From the NCBI RefSeq assembly GCF_033807715.1, contig NC_084592.1, positions 24,313,501 to 24,377,500 on the forward strand: 64,000 nt of DNA. Reading direction: 5' to 3'. This stretch comes from Cololabis saira (taxonomy: Eukaryota > Chordata > Actinopteri > Beloniformes > Belonidae). Below are positions 10,552 to 20,705 of the stretch, in pieces (position 1 is the first letter of the stretch; each line of letters opens with the position of its first letter). The notes under the pieces are model-generated. The model saw only the letters and a list, made by a program, of their open reading frames with translations. It was not told where the DNA came from and ran no database searches. The position numbers and the translations under genes are program-made.

Positions 10552-11150
10552 ATGGTAAATCATAATTATGAGATAGAAAGTCGAAATTATGAGATAGAAA
10601 GTCATAATTATGAGATAGAAAGTCGAAATTATGAGATAGAAAGTCATAATTATGAGATATAAAGTTGAAATTATGAGATAGAAAGTCAAAATTATGAGAT
10701 AGAAAGACGAAATTATGAGAAAGAAAGAGATAGAAAGTCATAATTATGAGATAGAAAGTCGAAATTATGAGATATAAAGTCGAAATTATGAGATAGAAAG
10801 TTGAAATTATGAGATAGAAAGTCGAAATTATGAGATAGAACGTCATAATTATGAGATAGAAAGTCGAAATTATGAGATAGAAAGTCATAATTATGAGATA
10901 TAAAGTTGAAATTATGAGATAGAAAGTCAAAATTATGAGATAGAAAGACGAAATTATGAGAAAGAAAGAGATAGAAAGTCATAATTATGAGATAGAAAGT
11001 CGAAATTATGAGATATAAAGTCGAAATTATGAGATAGAAAGTCGAAATTATGAGATAGAAAGTCAAAATTCTGAGATAGAAAGTCGAAATTATGAGATAG
11101 AAAGTCGAAATTTGGAGATAAAAAGTCATAATTATGACTTTCTATCTCAT
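10552..11150. repeat. A-rich tandem repeat, 21-bp unit in a 241-bp higher-order repeat
   Basis: Tandem AATTATGAGATAGAAAGTC(G/A) units of 21 bp with CG/CA/TG/TA junction variants. A 31-bp long unit (with GAGAAAGAAAGAGATAG) occurs near 10718 and again 241 bases on near 10959, and the variant order between them repeats. That gives a higher-order unit of ten 21-mers plus the 31-mer. The array ends with an inverted unit (11121-11160), making a short hairpin. Long FYLIISTFYL frames on the minus strand are artefacts. Confidence 0.92.
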
Positions 11151-11502
11151 AATTATGACTTCCATACTGTTCAGACTAGAGCCCTGCGCGGGACTGTTTT
11201 CTTCATCCCGCTCCCGCTGAATTTCTGACCATTACCTCCCGCACCCGCGACGTGTGTGTTACACTGGATTCACACTAAAAGCGTCACGGGCATCATAGGC
11301 CGCCGGCTGCCATTCATTTCCTATGAAAGCGCGCGTCGAGAGGCAGCGGAGGCAGCGTGTCAATTTGAAGTTGAAAAAAATCTGAACTTTATGCAAATGA
11401 GCAGTGGCGACGACGAGGCAGCGTCCAATCACAGACCGGGATTCCCGAAGCTAGAAGCCTTGCCCAAAGCGGGAGAAAGACAATACAAAAGCGCAAAGGA
11501 AA

Positions 11503-12414
11503 ATGGAGGAGAAACTTGTGCGGTGTATGCTTTCCCGGAGTTGTTTGATGTCTCAATTTTTATGTATAGAGACGTAAAAAAAAAAATGAGGCATGGAGAA
11601 AAGTGTCCGAGACGGTTGGCATATCTGGTAAGTGACAAGCTGACGTAAAAAAAATAAATAAGTGTAGATTAATGTCGGCCTACAAATCAAATACATCTTC
11701 TTGTAATTATGCTTGACACATAATCTTATATATATGCAGATGGACAGGTATTGATTTTTCTGTGTGTTGTGTATAGTGGACGACTGTAGGAAGAGGTGGA
11801 AAACTTTGAGGGACACCTATAGAAGGGAGAGGAAGAGAGAAAAGGAAAGGTGTAGGGGCATCTGAGGCAGAAGTTCACCGGTCCTGGCGATACAGTAGAA
11901 TCATGTGCTTCCTCGACCCCTTCCTGGAGGAGAGACCTACCAGTGGCAACATGAGTGCCAGCCAGATTCAGGGAGAGCATGATGCTGCCACCCCCAGCCA
12001 GGTGACAGAGCCAGGGAATGCGTCAGAGCCAGATGGAGAGGTGGGAAAGGGGAGACATTCTCCCTCTTCCTGGAGCCTGTACCTCCAGAGCCCGCACCTC
12101 CAGAGCCCGCACCTCCAGAGCCCGCACCTCCAGAGCCTGCAACCCCATCACCCACAGCATCTGCCTCCAGGGGCAGGTCTAGGGCCCAGAAAAGGCCACA
12201 TGATGGCCTTTCTCCTTTTGAAAGGCAGTTAATGGGAGCTGTGGAGAAGGTGGTGAGCCAGCCAGCACCCCCCGACCCCGATAAGCTCTTCTTTGAAGGC
12301 ATCCTTCACGATTTTAAGGCCTTATCAGCGGAGAGAAAAAATAAAATAAAATTCGAACTGCACCGCATGATTTATGAGGCAACCTGCCAACAGGCAAAAG
12401 AGCAGCAGGGCTAA
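11503..12414 (+). pseudogene. Harbinger accessory MADF/BESS protein, decayed
   Basis: ATG at 11503 begins MEEKLVR. After a frameshift come AFPELFDVSIFMYRDVKKK and SETVGIS, then an intron (11628-11776, GTAAGT...ATAG), then VDDCRKRWKTLRDTYRRERK. That is a MADF DNA-binding domain. A Pro/Glu-rich tandem stretch (12080-12145) follows. The end DPDKLFFEGILHDFKAL with KIKFELHRMIYEA is a BESS motif. At least three frameshifts separate the parts, so no full protein can be made. In PIF/Harbinger elements such a Myb/MADF protein carries the transposase to the nucleus and DNA (known). Confidence 0.75.
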
Positions 12415-13325
12415 TGTTTTGGTTGCAAAAATTGTTCTCCCATGTTTCGTTTTTTAAGGAAGTTCATAAATGTTATAAAATGTTTAAATAAATAGTTCTA
12501 TGTTCAACACTGAATGCTTCCCTTTTTCATGGATGTGGTAACAGCAAATATAACTTATTTTAGTTAATACAGCACCTGATTAATGGAAGAGTGAGTAAAT
12601 TAATTAATGAGACAATATAAGCATGTAGAAGACAAAATGTTCCCTACATAGCTGTGGTAATAATCTTGTATTCATGTTAATAATAACAACGCTAAACTAT
12701 ATTATGGTGTGAACAATATTTCTGAACCAGACAATGAGGAACAAAAACAATTGCCAACACAAAAAGGAAAATATGCTGCTTAGTTTAATGTGGTTGGTTC
12801 TTAGAAGAACCTTTGGTGGAAGATCATTCCCTGGGCTGCCACGCTACTGCACCCTCAGCTGAAAAGTAGGAAGCGTAGATCTCCCTCACACGGATGGCCT
12901 CCCGCGCAGCATTGTTGCTCCCTGCTCTTCTCAAGCCCTGCAGCACTATGACCTCCTCCTCTGACACTGGCACTGGTTCCCTCCTGGTCCTGCTGTTTCT
13001 CCTGATGAAATTATGAAGGATACAGGTAGCCTTCACACATGCCTCCACATTTTCAGGGCTCATATTAATGACCCACCGGTACATGCACCACTGAGAGGAC
13101 AGAATACCAAAGGCATTCTCCACAATCATCCTTGCTCGAGACAGCCTGTAGTTGAAGACCCTTTTCCTGGGACAGAGGTTGGCTCCTGGAAAAGGCCTCA
13201 TAAGGTCCCTGCGGAGGTGAAAGGCTTCATCTGCAATGGTTGCTGTCATCATTAGTGTAAGCTTTTCCTTATCATTATAATTTGTATTTTAGTTGAACTT
13301 TTTCATCACTCTATGTGAACTTACG

Positions 13326-13388
13326 GGTGGACCACAGGAAGATTAGTAGCTGCTGTGCAGCTGCTAATGGGGATCCAATTAAATAAAC
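13326..13388. repeat. Short repeat fragment over a transposase splice site
   Basis: CAGCTGCTAATGGGGATCCA with nearby AATTAAATAAA resembles a common interspersed fish repeat. It follows directly after the codons for HVFVAD, where a GT donor is expected but missing. Confidence 0.35.
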
Positions 13389-13889
13389 AAATCTGCCACA
13401 AACACATGGGGTTGTGGTCCCAAGTGTTCAGCTCCTGAAACGGAGGCGTCTTCAGGGATTTTAAGCGTTCCATCAACCAGTGCCTGACCAAAGGAGTTGG
13501 AGTTTGCCAGGATCCCTCCATCGCTGGTCCTTCCATAACCACCGACATCGATAACACGGAAGCAGTATTTAACATCCACAACTGCCAAGAGGACAATGGA
13601 GAATGTCCCCTTGTAGTTGTAGAAGACTGATCCAGAGTTCCTTGGAGAGTGGATCACTACATACTTTCCGTCTATCGACCCCAGACAGTTTGGAAAGTTC
13701 CAGCGGTGGAAGAAGTCAGCTGAAATGGCCCTCCAATCTTCAGTGGATGGAACAGGCATATAGTCTTCCACCAGCCAATCCAATATTGCCCTGGATACTT
13801 CCGCCACAATACTGCACACTGTGGAATGCCCCACATGGTAGCTGCATGCTATTGTGCGAAACAAATCCCCAGTTGCAAGGTATCTGTTG

Positions 13890-14262
13890 AATGAGAACAT
13901 ATTGATTAGCTAACATGCCATACTCAGGCAGTCTTTTATTTTCAAACCCATACATACTGTCTGGTCTGTAATCTACAGATTACATTCATCATCAATGCAT
14001 TTATTTTACTAATCTGAACAAACTCATTCATGCATACACGAGCATAGCTATGCGCTAACAAACGTATTTTATCAGGAATTAATATATTTCATCCAGCAAA
14101 CTGCCATTTTTGCTGATTTAACTGCCGTCTTTACTTGAACTCTGTTCATGTTAAACACGTAACAGATCATTAACCGTGCTTATTAATCACAAAACACAGT
14201 TTAAATAATATGACCAAATTTGCTACTACCCGGTGTGTTGTGTGTGTGTCAGCGGTGCTCAC
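13890..14262. other. First intron of the Harbinger transposase
   Basis: About 380 bases of AT-rich DNA between an AACAG acceptor and a GTGAGC donor (minus strand). No other feature. Confidence 0.6.
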
Positions 14263-14522
14263 CGCAGACAGACTTCCAGCCGTTCAGCGGGACCGATGGC
14301 TCGCCAATAAGTGGTTTCCATCCGGTTGATCCGCGGACCAACCTTGTTAACGAGATCATCAAACTCACTCTTGTCTAATCGGAAATAACGCTGAAACCAA
14401 GCATCGTAAAAACGTAGCTCTGATATCAGACGATGAAATTCTCAGTGGAGTTGACGGGTTTGGCTGAAGTCTGAACAGAATAAGGGTAGGAATGTCCTCC
14501 CTTGTGATGTCACCGGCATCAC

Positions 14523-14711
14523 AGTCAAGTCAAGTCAAGTCAAGTCAATTTTATTTATAAAGCACATTTCACATTACAAGCATGGACTCAATGTGCTCAA
14601 AAATACATACAAAAACAAATAAACACAATTACAAGTTTACAATAACAGTAACGAGTATGACAAGAGAAAAAACAATAATAACAACCATAATTCCATTTTA
14701 ACCAAAGTGCG
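14523..14711 (+). mobile_element. Short interspersed element inside copy A
   Basis: Begins with five AGTCA/AAGTC units, then AATTTTATTTATAAAGCACA. ATCAC flanks both sides (14518-14522 and 14712-14716), and copy B shows the empty site ATCAC at about 17405. Probably a retroposed LINE/SINE tail with short terminal repeats. Confidence 0.65.
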
Positions 14712-14961
14712 ATCACCCAGTGACCTGTCACATGTTTACGCAGGTGACTCTGCAACATCAGTGACATGTTTGAAACATCAGTGCTAACCACAGAACTGCT
14801 ACTTTCTGATACAGCTGAGTGCAAATTTCAGACATGATCAGAAGTCTCTTTTCATTGTACTGGACTACCACGAGAACTAGTTTGTTCAAAGCAGGACACT
14901 GTATCCAATCTAAGACAGACATAAACCAATGTTGGGGCTGATTGCGAAGCCTTCTAATGTC

Positions 14962-15645
14962 TGTTCTGCCCTTTGAGCATCTATTTGTAATTTCTATGCT
15001 TTTATTTTGGCGGTCTTTCGGTTTCCTGCAGACTCTTATTTTGGCGTTTGAATTCCGAGCTAAACCGGAAGCTGGATGTAAAATCGGGAGAGGCTGCGCT
15101 AGGATCGCCTTGGCAACACATTTGAAACAGCAGGCTGGTTAACAGCGCAAAAAAGTAATTTTCACCAGAGAAAAAAAAAGAAAAACACTTTTTCTTACCT
15201 GTTGATTCCCCAGCAGAGGCAGCGCTTGTATGTATTTCATATTTGCGAAATACATACAAGCACTTATAAGTGAACTTATAAGTCTGTTGATTTTGATGTT
15301 ATAAAAAAGAAGTTAGAAGGCTAAAAATAACGTAGCATTGTTGGAAAATATGGATGCTATTTTGATTCATGGAAATCTTAGTATTACCATTCATTTAAGC
15401 TGTTACATAGCTGAAACTGATGTTCATGGAAACTAGGTGATTTAACTGATTACAGTATTTTGTTGTTTTTTCTCCTAGTTTCACTCTCTTCATCTCTCTT
15501 TATCATCTAAATGAGGATTCAGTACAATGTGAAGAGTGAAAATAAATCTACAAAAATAATTCCCGGCATTCTTCATGTTCATGAATAAAAGAGAGTTTAG
15601 CTGACTGTCTAGTTGGCGTTAACGCACCTCAGCGAGGACAGTACA
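14962..15645 (+). mobile_element. Solo LTR, 684 bp, with ATGTC duplication
   Basis: Starts TGTTCTGCCC and ends GGACAGTACA (TG...CA), flanked by ATGTC at 14957-14961 and 15646-15650. Copy B of the surrounding duplication has the uninterrupted site AATGTCTATTGGG at about 17835. A late AATAAA (GAATAAAAGAG, about 15583) fits an R-region poly(A) signal. No internal retroelement genes are present, so it is a recombined solo LTR. Confidence 0.82.
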
Positions 15646-16107
15646 ATGTCCATTGGGTTTTTTTCTGCGTAGGTGCGGAGAGTCACTTTTGAAAATGTCC
15701 TCAGGTTTATTATTTTTAAATTCTATCAAAAGAATTTCTTAACCAAATACAGATTAGGGTCAATTTAAAGTAACCAATCAGCCTAACATGAATGTTTTTA
15801 ACATGTGGGACGAAACCGGACTGCCCGGAGAGAACCCACGAAATTTCTTTTTGCAAATTTAAGACGTACCTTAAGATGGCTTGGATGATTCAAATTTCAA
15901 GCTGGTACGTGACGCTTCTATACCTGGTAGGACTAAGGGGTTTTTATCCTCTGTTCTTCTAGACCCCGTCCACACGTAGCCGGGTATTTTTAAAACCGGA
16001 TATTTCCCCCCCTCCGTTTATAAAATAATTTAAAAAAAAAACCCTTCCACACATAACCGAAGATCTGCGTTTTCGACCACATTCATAAGCATTTCAAACC
16101 TGTAGAT

Positions 16108-16330
16108 CAGGGGTGCCCAATCCTGGTCCTCGAGAGCCCCTATCCAGCATGTTTTAGATGTTTCCCTGCTTAAGCACACCTGATTCTAATTAATAGTCCT
16201 AATTAGCTAGTCATCAAGGTCTGCACAATTCTGTTGATGACACAGGTACTTTTATCATGGTGTGCTGAAGCAGGGTAACATCTAAAACATGCTGGATAGG
16301 GGCTCTCGAGGACCAGGATTGGCACCCCTG
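16108..16330. mobile_element. hAT MITE, 223 bp, perfect 8-bp duplication
   Basis: Ends CAGGGGTGCCCAATCCTGG and the inverted CCAATCCT...GGCACCCCTG; the arms pair for more than 60 bases, including CCTATCCAGCATGTTTTAGA. CTGTAGAT flanks both sides (16100-16107 and 16331-16338). Non-autonomous. Confidence 0.92.
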
Positions 16331-16440
16331 CTGTAGATCATCTGCGGCTCCCGGGGAACCTGCGCCTCCGCGGCGCAGCTTCCCCGGCAGGCGCGTCTCC
16401 TTCTCACCCGAGTCCCCCCCGTGTCCCGCCACGGAGCTGC

Positions 16441-16545
16441 CGCGTTATCGACGCAGCCCTACGCCGTAGCCTACGCCGTAGGGTACGGCGTAGGGCTGCG
16501 CGTCGCCGCGTACCCTACGCCGTAGGCTCTGCGTCGGTGTAACGC
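16441..16545. repeat. Degraded Harbinger-type hairpin (ACGCAGCCCTACGCC family)
   Basis: Several inverted CTACGCCGTAG units and a GCGTCGGTGTAACGC end, as in the 131-bp MITEs at 6351 and 60252. The outer ATTTATGGTT ends are missing. Confidence 0.6.
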
Positions 16546-16868
16546 AGTAAACGGTGGTCTAGAGCAGAGACCATTTATTAAATAGCTTGGAGAACAGATG
16601 GTGGATCATCTGTAGTTCTGTAGTAAACAAAGGTTGCACGTCAGAGCAGATTTGTTGTTGTTTTGGCGCATAATGTGACGTTCGAAAACGCAAAACTGCG
16701 GTTGTCTCCGTCTACACGCATCTACATAAACGGAGTTTTCAAAAATCTTCACTTTGCCCGGAGTTTTTTTAAACATTCGTTTATTTGCGTTTTCATGTGG
16801 ATGACAGGTCCAAACGTAGGAAAATATCTTCGGTTTAGCAGATACCCGGCTACGTGTGGACGGGGTCC

Positions 16869-17347
16869 TAGTCTTCTGGGGCCTCATGTACAAAGACGGC
16901 GTGGATTTCAACGTGAATCCATGCGTGGAATTCTTGCGTACGCGAAACAAAATCAGATTCTCAAAACCAATTGAAAAGACACCATCTTCGTCTATTCTTC
17001 ATCACTTTCTTTGTTTCCTGGGTTCTTGGGGTGCTGTGGCTTCCCAGAGGAGCTGGTTTCTCAGGTTTTGGCTTCTTAATGTAGCCAAAGAAGCGTTTTG
17101 TCCAGCCCTCTTTTTCTTTTTTCTTTTCATAGTCTTCAGCTGGCTTTACTGGAATGTCAGGGCAGTCTGGGACCCTTTTCTGAAGGTTTGTGTTCTGACC
17201 TGCCACCACTTGTTTCTTTTCACATGAAAACCACTTTGCAAACATTTTTGCGGCTTGGAGGTTGAAATGTTGATTTAATAAAATGAGGATAAAATGCTGT
17301 TTCATGTTCAGAGTCTGAGGAAAACTGAGTTGTTTTCTTGGGTGTGG
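16869..17347. other. Spacer between duplicated segments, with an unknown minus-strand frame
   Basis: A minus-strand frame across about 16965-17410 includes CEKKQVVAGQNTNLQKRVPD then KKKEKEGWTKRFFGYIKKPK. It is lysine-rich and I do not recognise it. The left part (GGGGCCTCATGTACAAAGAC) looks like the end of a repeat. It may be a transposon-captured or decayed fragment. Confidence 0.35.
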
Positions 17348-18032
17348 TGGAAGTCTGAGCAGAATAAGGGTATTACGGAATGTCCTCCCTTGTGATGTCA
17401 CCGGCATCACTGTGACCTGTCACATGTTTACGCAGGTGACTCTGCAACATCAGTGACATGTTTGAAACATCAGTGCTAACCACAGAACTGCTACTTTCTG
17501 ATACAGCTGAGTGCAAATTTCAGACATGATCACAAGTCTCTTTTCATTGTACTGGACTACCACGAGAAATAACCATATGTGCAATATCTGCCTTTCTACC
17601 TTCCACACATTCTACCTTTTTTTATTTTCAATGTAATGTATAAACTGTTCATATTTTTAATTATATATATTTTTTACTTTCTACTTTTTACTCCTCCCCT
17701 GCATGTGTGAGTTATGTGTACTGCTGCCAACAAAGTGAGTTTCCCCACTGAGGGAGAAAATAAAGGATTATCTTATCCAATATCCTATATCCAATATCTT
17801 ATATACAATGTTGGGGCTGATTGCGAAGCTTTCTAATGTCTATTGGGTTTTTTTTCTGCGTAGGTGCGTAGAGTCACTTTTGAAAATGTCCTCAGGTTTA
17901 TTATTTTTAAATTGTATCAAAATAATTTCTTAACCAAATACAGATTAGGGTCAATTTAAAGTAACCAATCAGCCTAACATGAATGTTTTTAATATGTGGG
18001 ACGAAACCGGAGTGCCTGGAGAAAACCCATGA
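17348..18032 (+). repeat. Duplicated segment, copy B
   Basis: Lacks the inserts of copy A, so it gives their empty sites. In its middle (about 17568-17806) is AT-rich text absent from copy A, with GATTATCTTATCCAATATCC-type short repeats. It sits about 2.9 kb from copy A in the same orientation. Confidence 0.85.
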
Positions 18033-18186
18033 AATCAGTTTTAGTCTTTTGGATGAAAATGCTTATTAGTTTTAGTCACATTTTAGTCATTTCTATATAT
18101 GATAGTTTTAGTTTAGTTTTATTCGACGAAAACTCAAAAAGGTTTTAGTCCAGTTTTAGTCAGTTTTAGTTAAAAAAAGAAATTCA
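18033..18186 (+). repeat. TTTTAGTC-rich simple repeat
   Basis: Runs of GTTTTAGTCA/GTTTTAGTT words. A low-complexity tail next to the following LINE-like repeat. Confidence 0.55.
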
Positions 18187-18565
18187 ATTCAATTTTCAAC
18201 TCAATTTTATTTATATAGCATCTTTTACAACAGAAGTTGTCTCTAGGATCTTTCCAGAGACCCAGAACATGACCCCTGAGCAATTATTACATAAACAATG
18301 GCAGGTAAAAACTCCCCTAGTGGGAGAAAAACCTTAAGCCAAACAGTGGCAAGGAAAAACTCCCCTTTAGGAGGGAAGAAACCTTGAGCAGGACCAGGCT
18401 CATAAGAGGGGACCCTCCTGCCAGAGGCCAGACTGGGATGGTTGGGGGGAAAGGCCAGGACGTCAGCAACCGCACAGCAGACATCCACACAGACAGGTGA
18501 AAGCAGCAGCGGGATGACCAGAGGGGGGACCGAAGGCCAGCACGCAGCTCCCGAAGCTCCGGCCT
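18187..18565 (+). mobile_element. Interspersed fish repeat (LINE-like)
   Basis: AACTCAATTTTATTTATATA, then GGCAAGGAAAAACTCCCCTT, GGGAAGAAACCTTGAGCAGG and ACCAGGCTCATAAGAGGGGA. This text is scattered very widely in teleost genomes. It ends near an A-run and (GAAA)n. Minus-strand frames over it are shadows. Confidence 0.6.
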
Positions 18566-19770
18566 GCAAAAAAAAAAAAAGATAGAAAGAAAGAAAGAAA
18601 AGATTCTACGTATAATAAAGCTGCACATATAACTTGACCAGTTTAACATATCGCAACGTGCTGACGGAACATAAACACACAGAGAGGACCACACCGTCAT
18701 TGAATGTAAACATGGCTAAACATGCTGCTAACGTTACAAAAAAAGCCAAGTGTGCTGTTCATTTAGACACATGGGGATAGGGTTGCCACCTTCCAGACAT
18801 GAAAATAAAGGACGCCCAACACAGCTCCTCTGGGCCATGACCGCCATGTGCCTGACTCCAGAGGGATGGAGTGATATATTTTAGTTTGTGCTAGTGGTCA
18901 GTAAAGGGGTGGTCAAGAAAGCATTTAGTCATACGTAAAGCTTTTAAGTGCTTTATTAACAATGAACATTGCTGTAAATGTTTAAATAAATAGGCTGAAG
19001 AAACTGAACTAGACTGTGCTTTTGTAAAACTGAAAAACATGCATACATTATATGCATATAAAGTGCTGTTAATTACACACAATGAGGAAATACGCACACA
19101 ACTTAGTTATTGCACAATCAAATAAGAAGGAAATCTATGTGTGTAACATTGAACATTTCAGATATAAACTAAATACATTTTACTACTTAATGGAACTTGT
19201 GCATAACTTTTCTAGTTGTTGGAGTTCTCTTTCTGAGGACATTTTTACTTTAAGAGGGGAAAAAATAGAAACACTTGTAAACTTGTTTCTCTGCTTATTC
19301 ATGTGTCCCAAATGAAAAAAATAATTAAAAAAGAAGAAAATAAAGTGCAAAGCATTCCTCTTTCTATCAGTCTTAACCGGACAGTCTTTTATCTGTATGT
19401 AGACCAGATTTGAATAGTCTCCAGCTTTCTCTCTCTTCCTCACTGTTTTACTTTTTTTTCCAAGTGTACTTCTTGTTGCTCCTTGCAGCACTGAGTAACT
19501 CTTTGTCTGTCAAAGCACTGTTGTAAAACTCTGAACAGGACAGCTCAAAGTTGAGAGTGATGAGGAGCTCACTTCTCATAAGCTCCACGGAGCAACTGTT
19601 CCTGCTGTCACATCCAGGATGTGGCGGAAGATAGACAGCATGTTAGGCAGGTTAGCTACTTGAAAGAGAGCCACCCACCTGGCAGCCACACCTTTGGACT
19701 TCCATTCATCTTCAGCATCTTCTTTGAGCATCTTCAGAATGGGATTTGCTGTTGAGCATTCATCATAAAG

Positions 19771-20070
19771 TTAATCCATGCTGACTTTATGAATGAGGTT
19801 GAGTTTACCAATCACCCTCTCAATATCATTAAAGGTCAAGGTGCCATGGTGCAGAGAGAGAGGTTTGCAGTGAGAACAGCCAGTTGTCCTCTGAAAAGTC
19901 GAACCATTTCTCAACATATGAGAGTGCTGTGTTAAGAAATGCAGTGAAATCTGCCCGTGCCGTGTTTGCATCATGTGGGAGGAGGTGCTGCAGCTTCAAT
20001 TTAGTTAAGTAGCCATAGAACTGGTCATCTCGTCTCTGGGTGAGTGTTGTGCAACTCAGGTAGCTTTGCT
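19771..20070 (-). pseudogene. C-terminal part of hAT-like transposase, frameshifted
   Basis: Continuing past the LTR, the minus strand reads SYLSCTTLTQRRDDQFYGYL, then LPHDANTARADFTAFLNTAL and SYVEKWFDFSEDNW. A frameshift follows into LHHGTLTFNDIERVIGKLNL. The pattern fits the C-terminal half of BED-type hAT transposases. Broken by at least one frameshift. Confidence 0.55.
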
Positions 20071-20502
20071 GTCCAGTTATCGAAGGGTTATTAATAATTT
20101 TATTAATAATTATTAATAATTAATAAAGTTGACTATTTATCAAATTGAATGATCAATATGATAAATAAAATCCTCGGGGCACCACCCTGGGCCTTAATCC
20201 AGGGAAATGATAACTTTTAACAGCAGAAAATCAGTCTCATATGAATATGGTTTAAGTATAGTAGCCTATAATATAATTGAAGGAGTGAGATCCGAACACT
20301 AGGCTCTGTCAAACAATCAGTCTGTGACCAAATCTTGTATGAAATAACAACAACCACTCATTAAAAATCAATCAGAATTTATTTACATACAGGTGTCAAA
20401 AGATGATAAACGCAACACCCCCAATAAATCCTGATGGCACACTACGTAAACAGGGACAGAAATTATACAATGCAAAAGTTCCAGTCATCTGTGTGGGGTG
20501 TG

Positions 20503-20562
<60 letters not shown>

Positions 20563-20631
20563 GCGTGTGCGTGTGCGTGTGCGTGTGCGTGTGTGAGTGT
20601 GAGTGTGAGTGTGTGTGTGTGCGTGTCTGCG

Positions 20632-20705
<74 letters not shown>

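Larger units (their letters stand above)
12824..14441 (-). pseudogene. PIF/Harbinger (HARBI1-like) DDE transposase, three exons, decayed
   Basis: Exon-like blocks: 14263-14441 (LISELRFYDAWFQRYFRLDK, donor GTGAGC), about 13389-13883 (RYLATGDLFRTIACSYHVGH, then CLGSIDGKYVVIHSP with the first catalytic Asp, then VIDVGGYGRTSDGG with the second), and 12824-13230 (DEAFHLRRDLMRPFPGANLC, then SRARMIVENAFGIL with the catalytic Glu). The upstream frame of the first block meets a stop (no ATG), and a repeat insert at about 13326-13388 sits on the second splice donor. It is tail-to-tail with the MADF/BESS gene, the usual two-gene layout of the superfamily. HARBI1 is the tamed vertebrate relative, but this copy is a transposon relic. 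Confidence 0.85.
14468..15842 (+). repeat. Duplicated segment, copy A (interrupted)
   Basis: Matches copy B at about 17348-18032: GAAGTCTGA(A/G)CAGAATAAGG, AATGTCCTCCCTTGTGATG, GTCACATGTTTACGCAGGTG, TTTCAGACATGATCA, ATGTTGGGGCTGATTGCGAA, then CTGCGTAGGTGCG through ACGAAACCGGA(C/G)TGCC. Copy A carries a 189-bp insert at 14523 and a 684-bp LTR at 14962 that copy B lacks. Confidence 0.85.
15962..16868. mobile_element. TIR element with GACCCCGTCCACACG ends
   Basis: The left text GACCCCGTCCACACGTAGCC recurs inverted at the right end (GGCTACGTGTGGACGGGGTC), and GTTTTCGA/CGAAAACGC internal text is also inverted. Two further MITEs sit inside (16108 and 16441). CTAG touches both ends; the exact duplication is unclear. 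Confidence 0.75.

Noticed and set aside
10532..11129. Minus-strand frames of 132 and 138 codons with repeated FYLIIST
   Set aside because: Translation of a 21-bp tandem repeat; no start context or homologous protein pattern.
10552..11150. CRISPR-like array
   Set aside because: Repeats are contiguous without unique spacers, and this is vertebrate DNA.
12824..14441. Host gene HARBI1
   Set aside because: Frame breaks, a MADF/BESS partner alongside and position in a transposon nest indicate a transposon copy.
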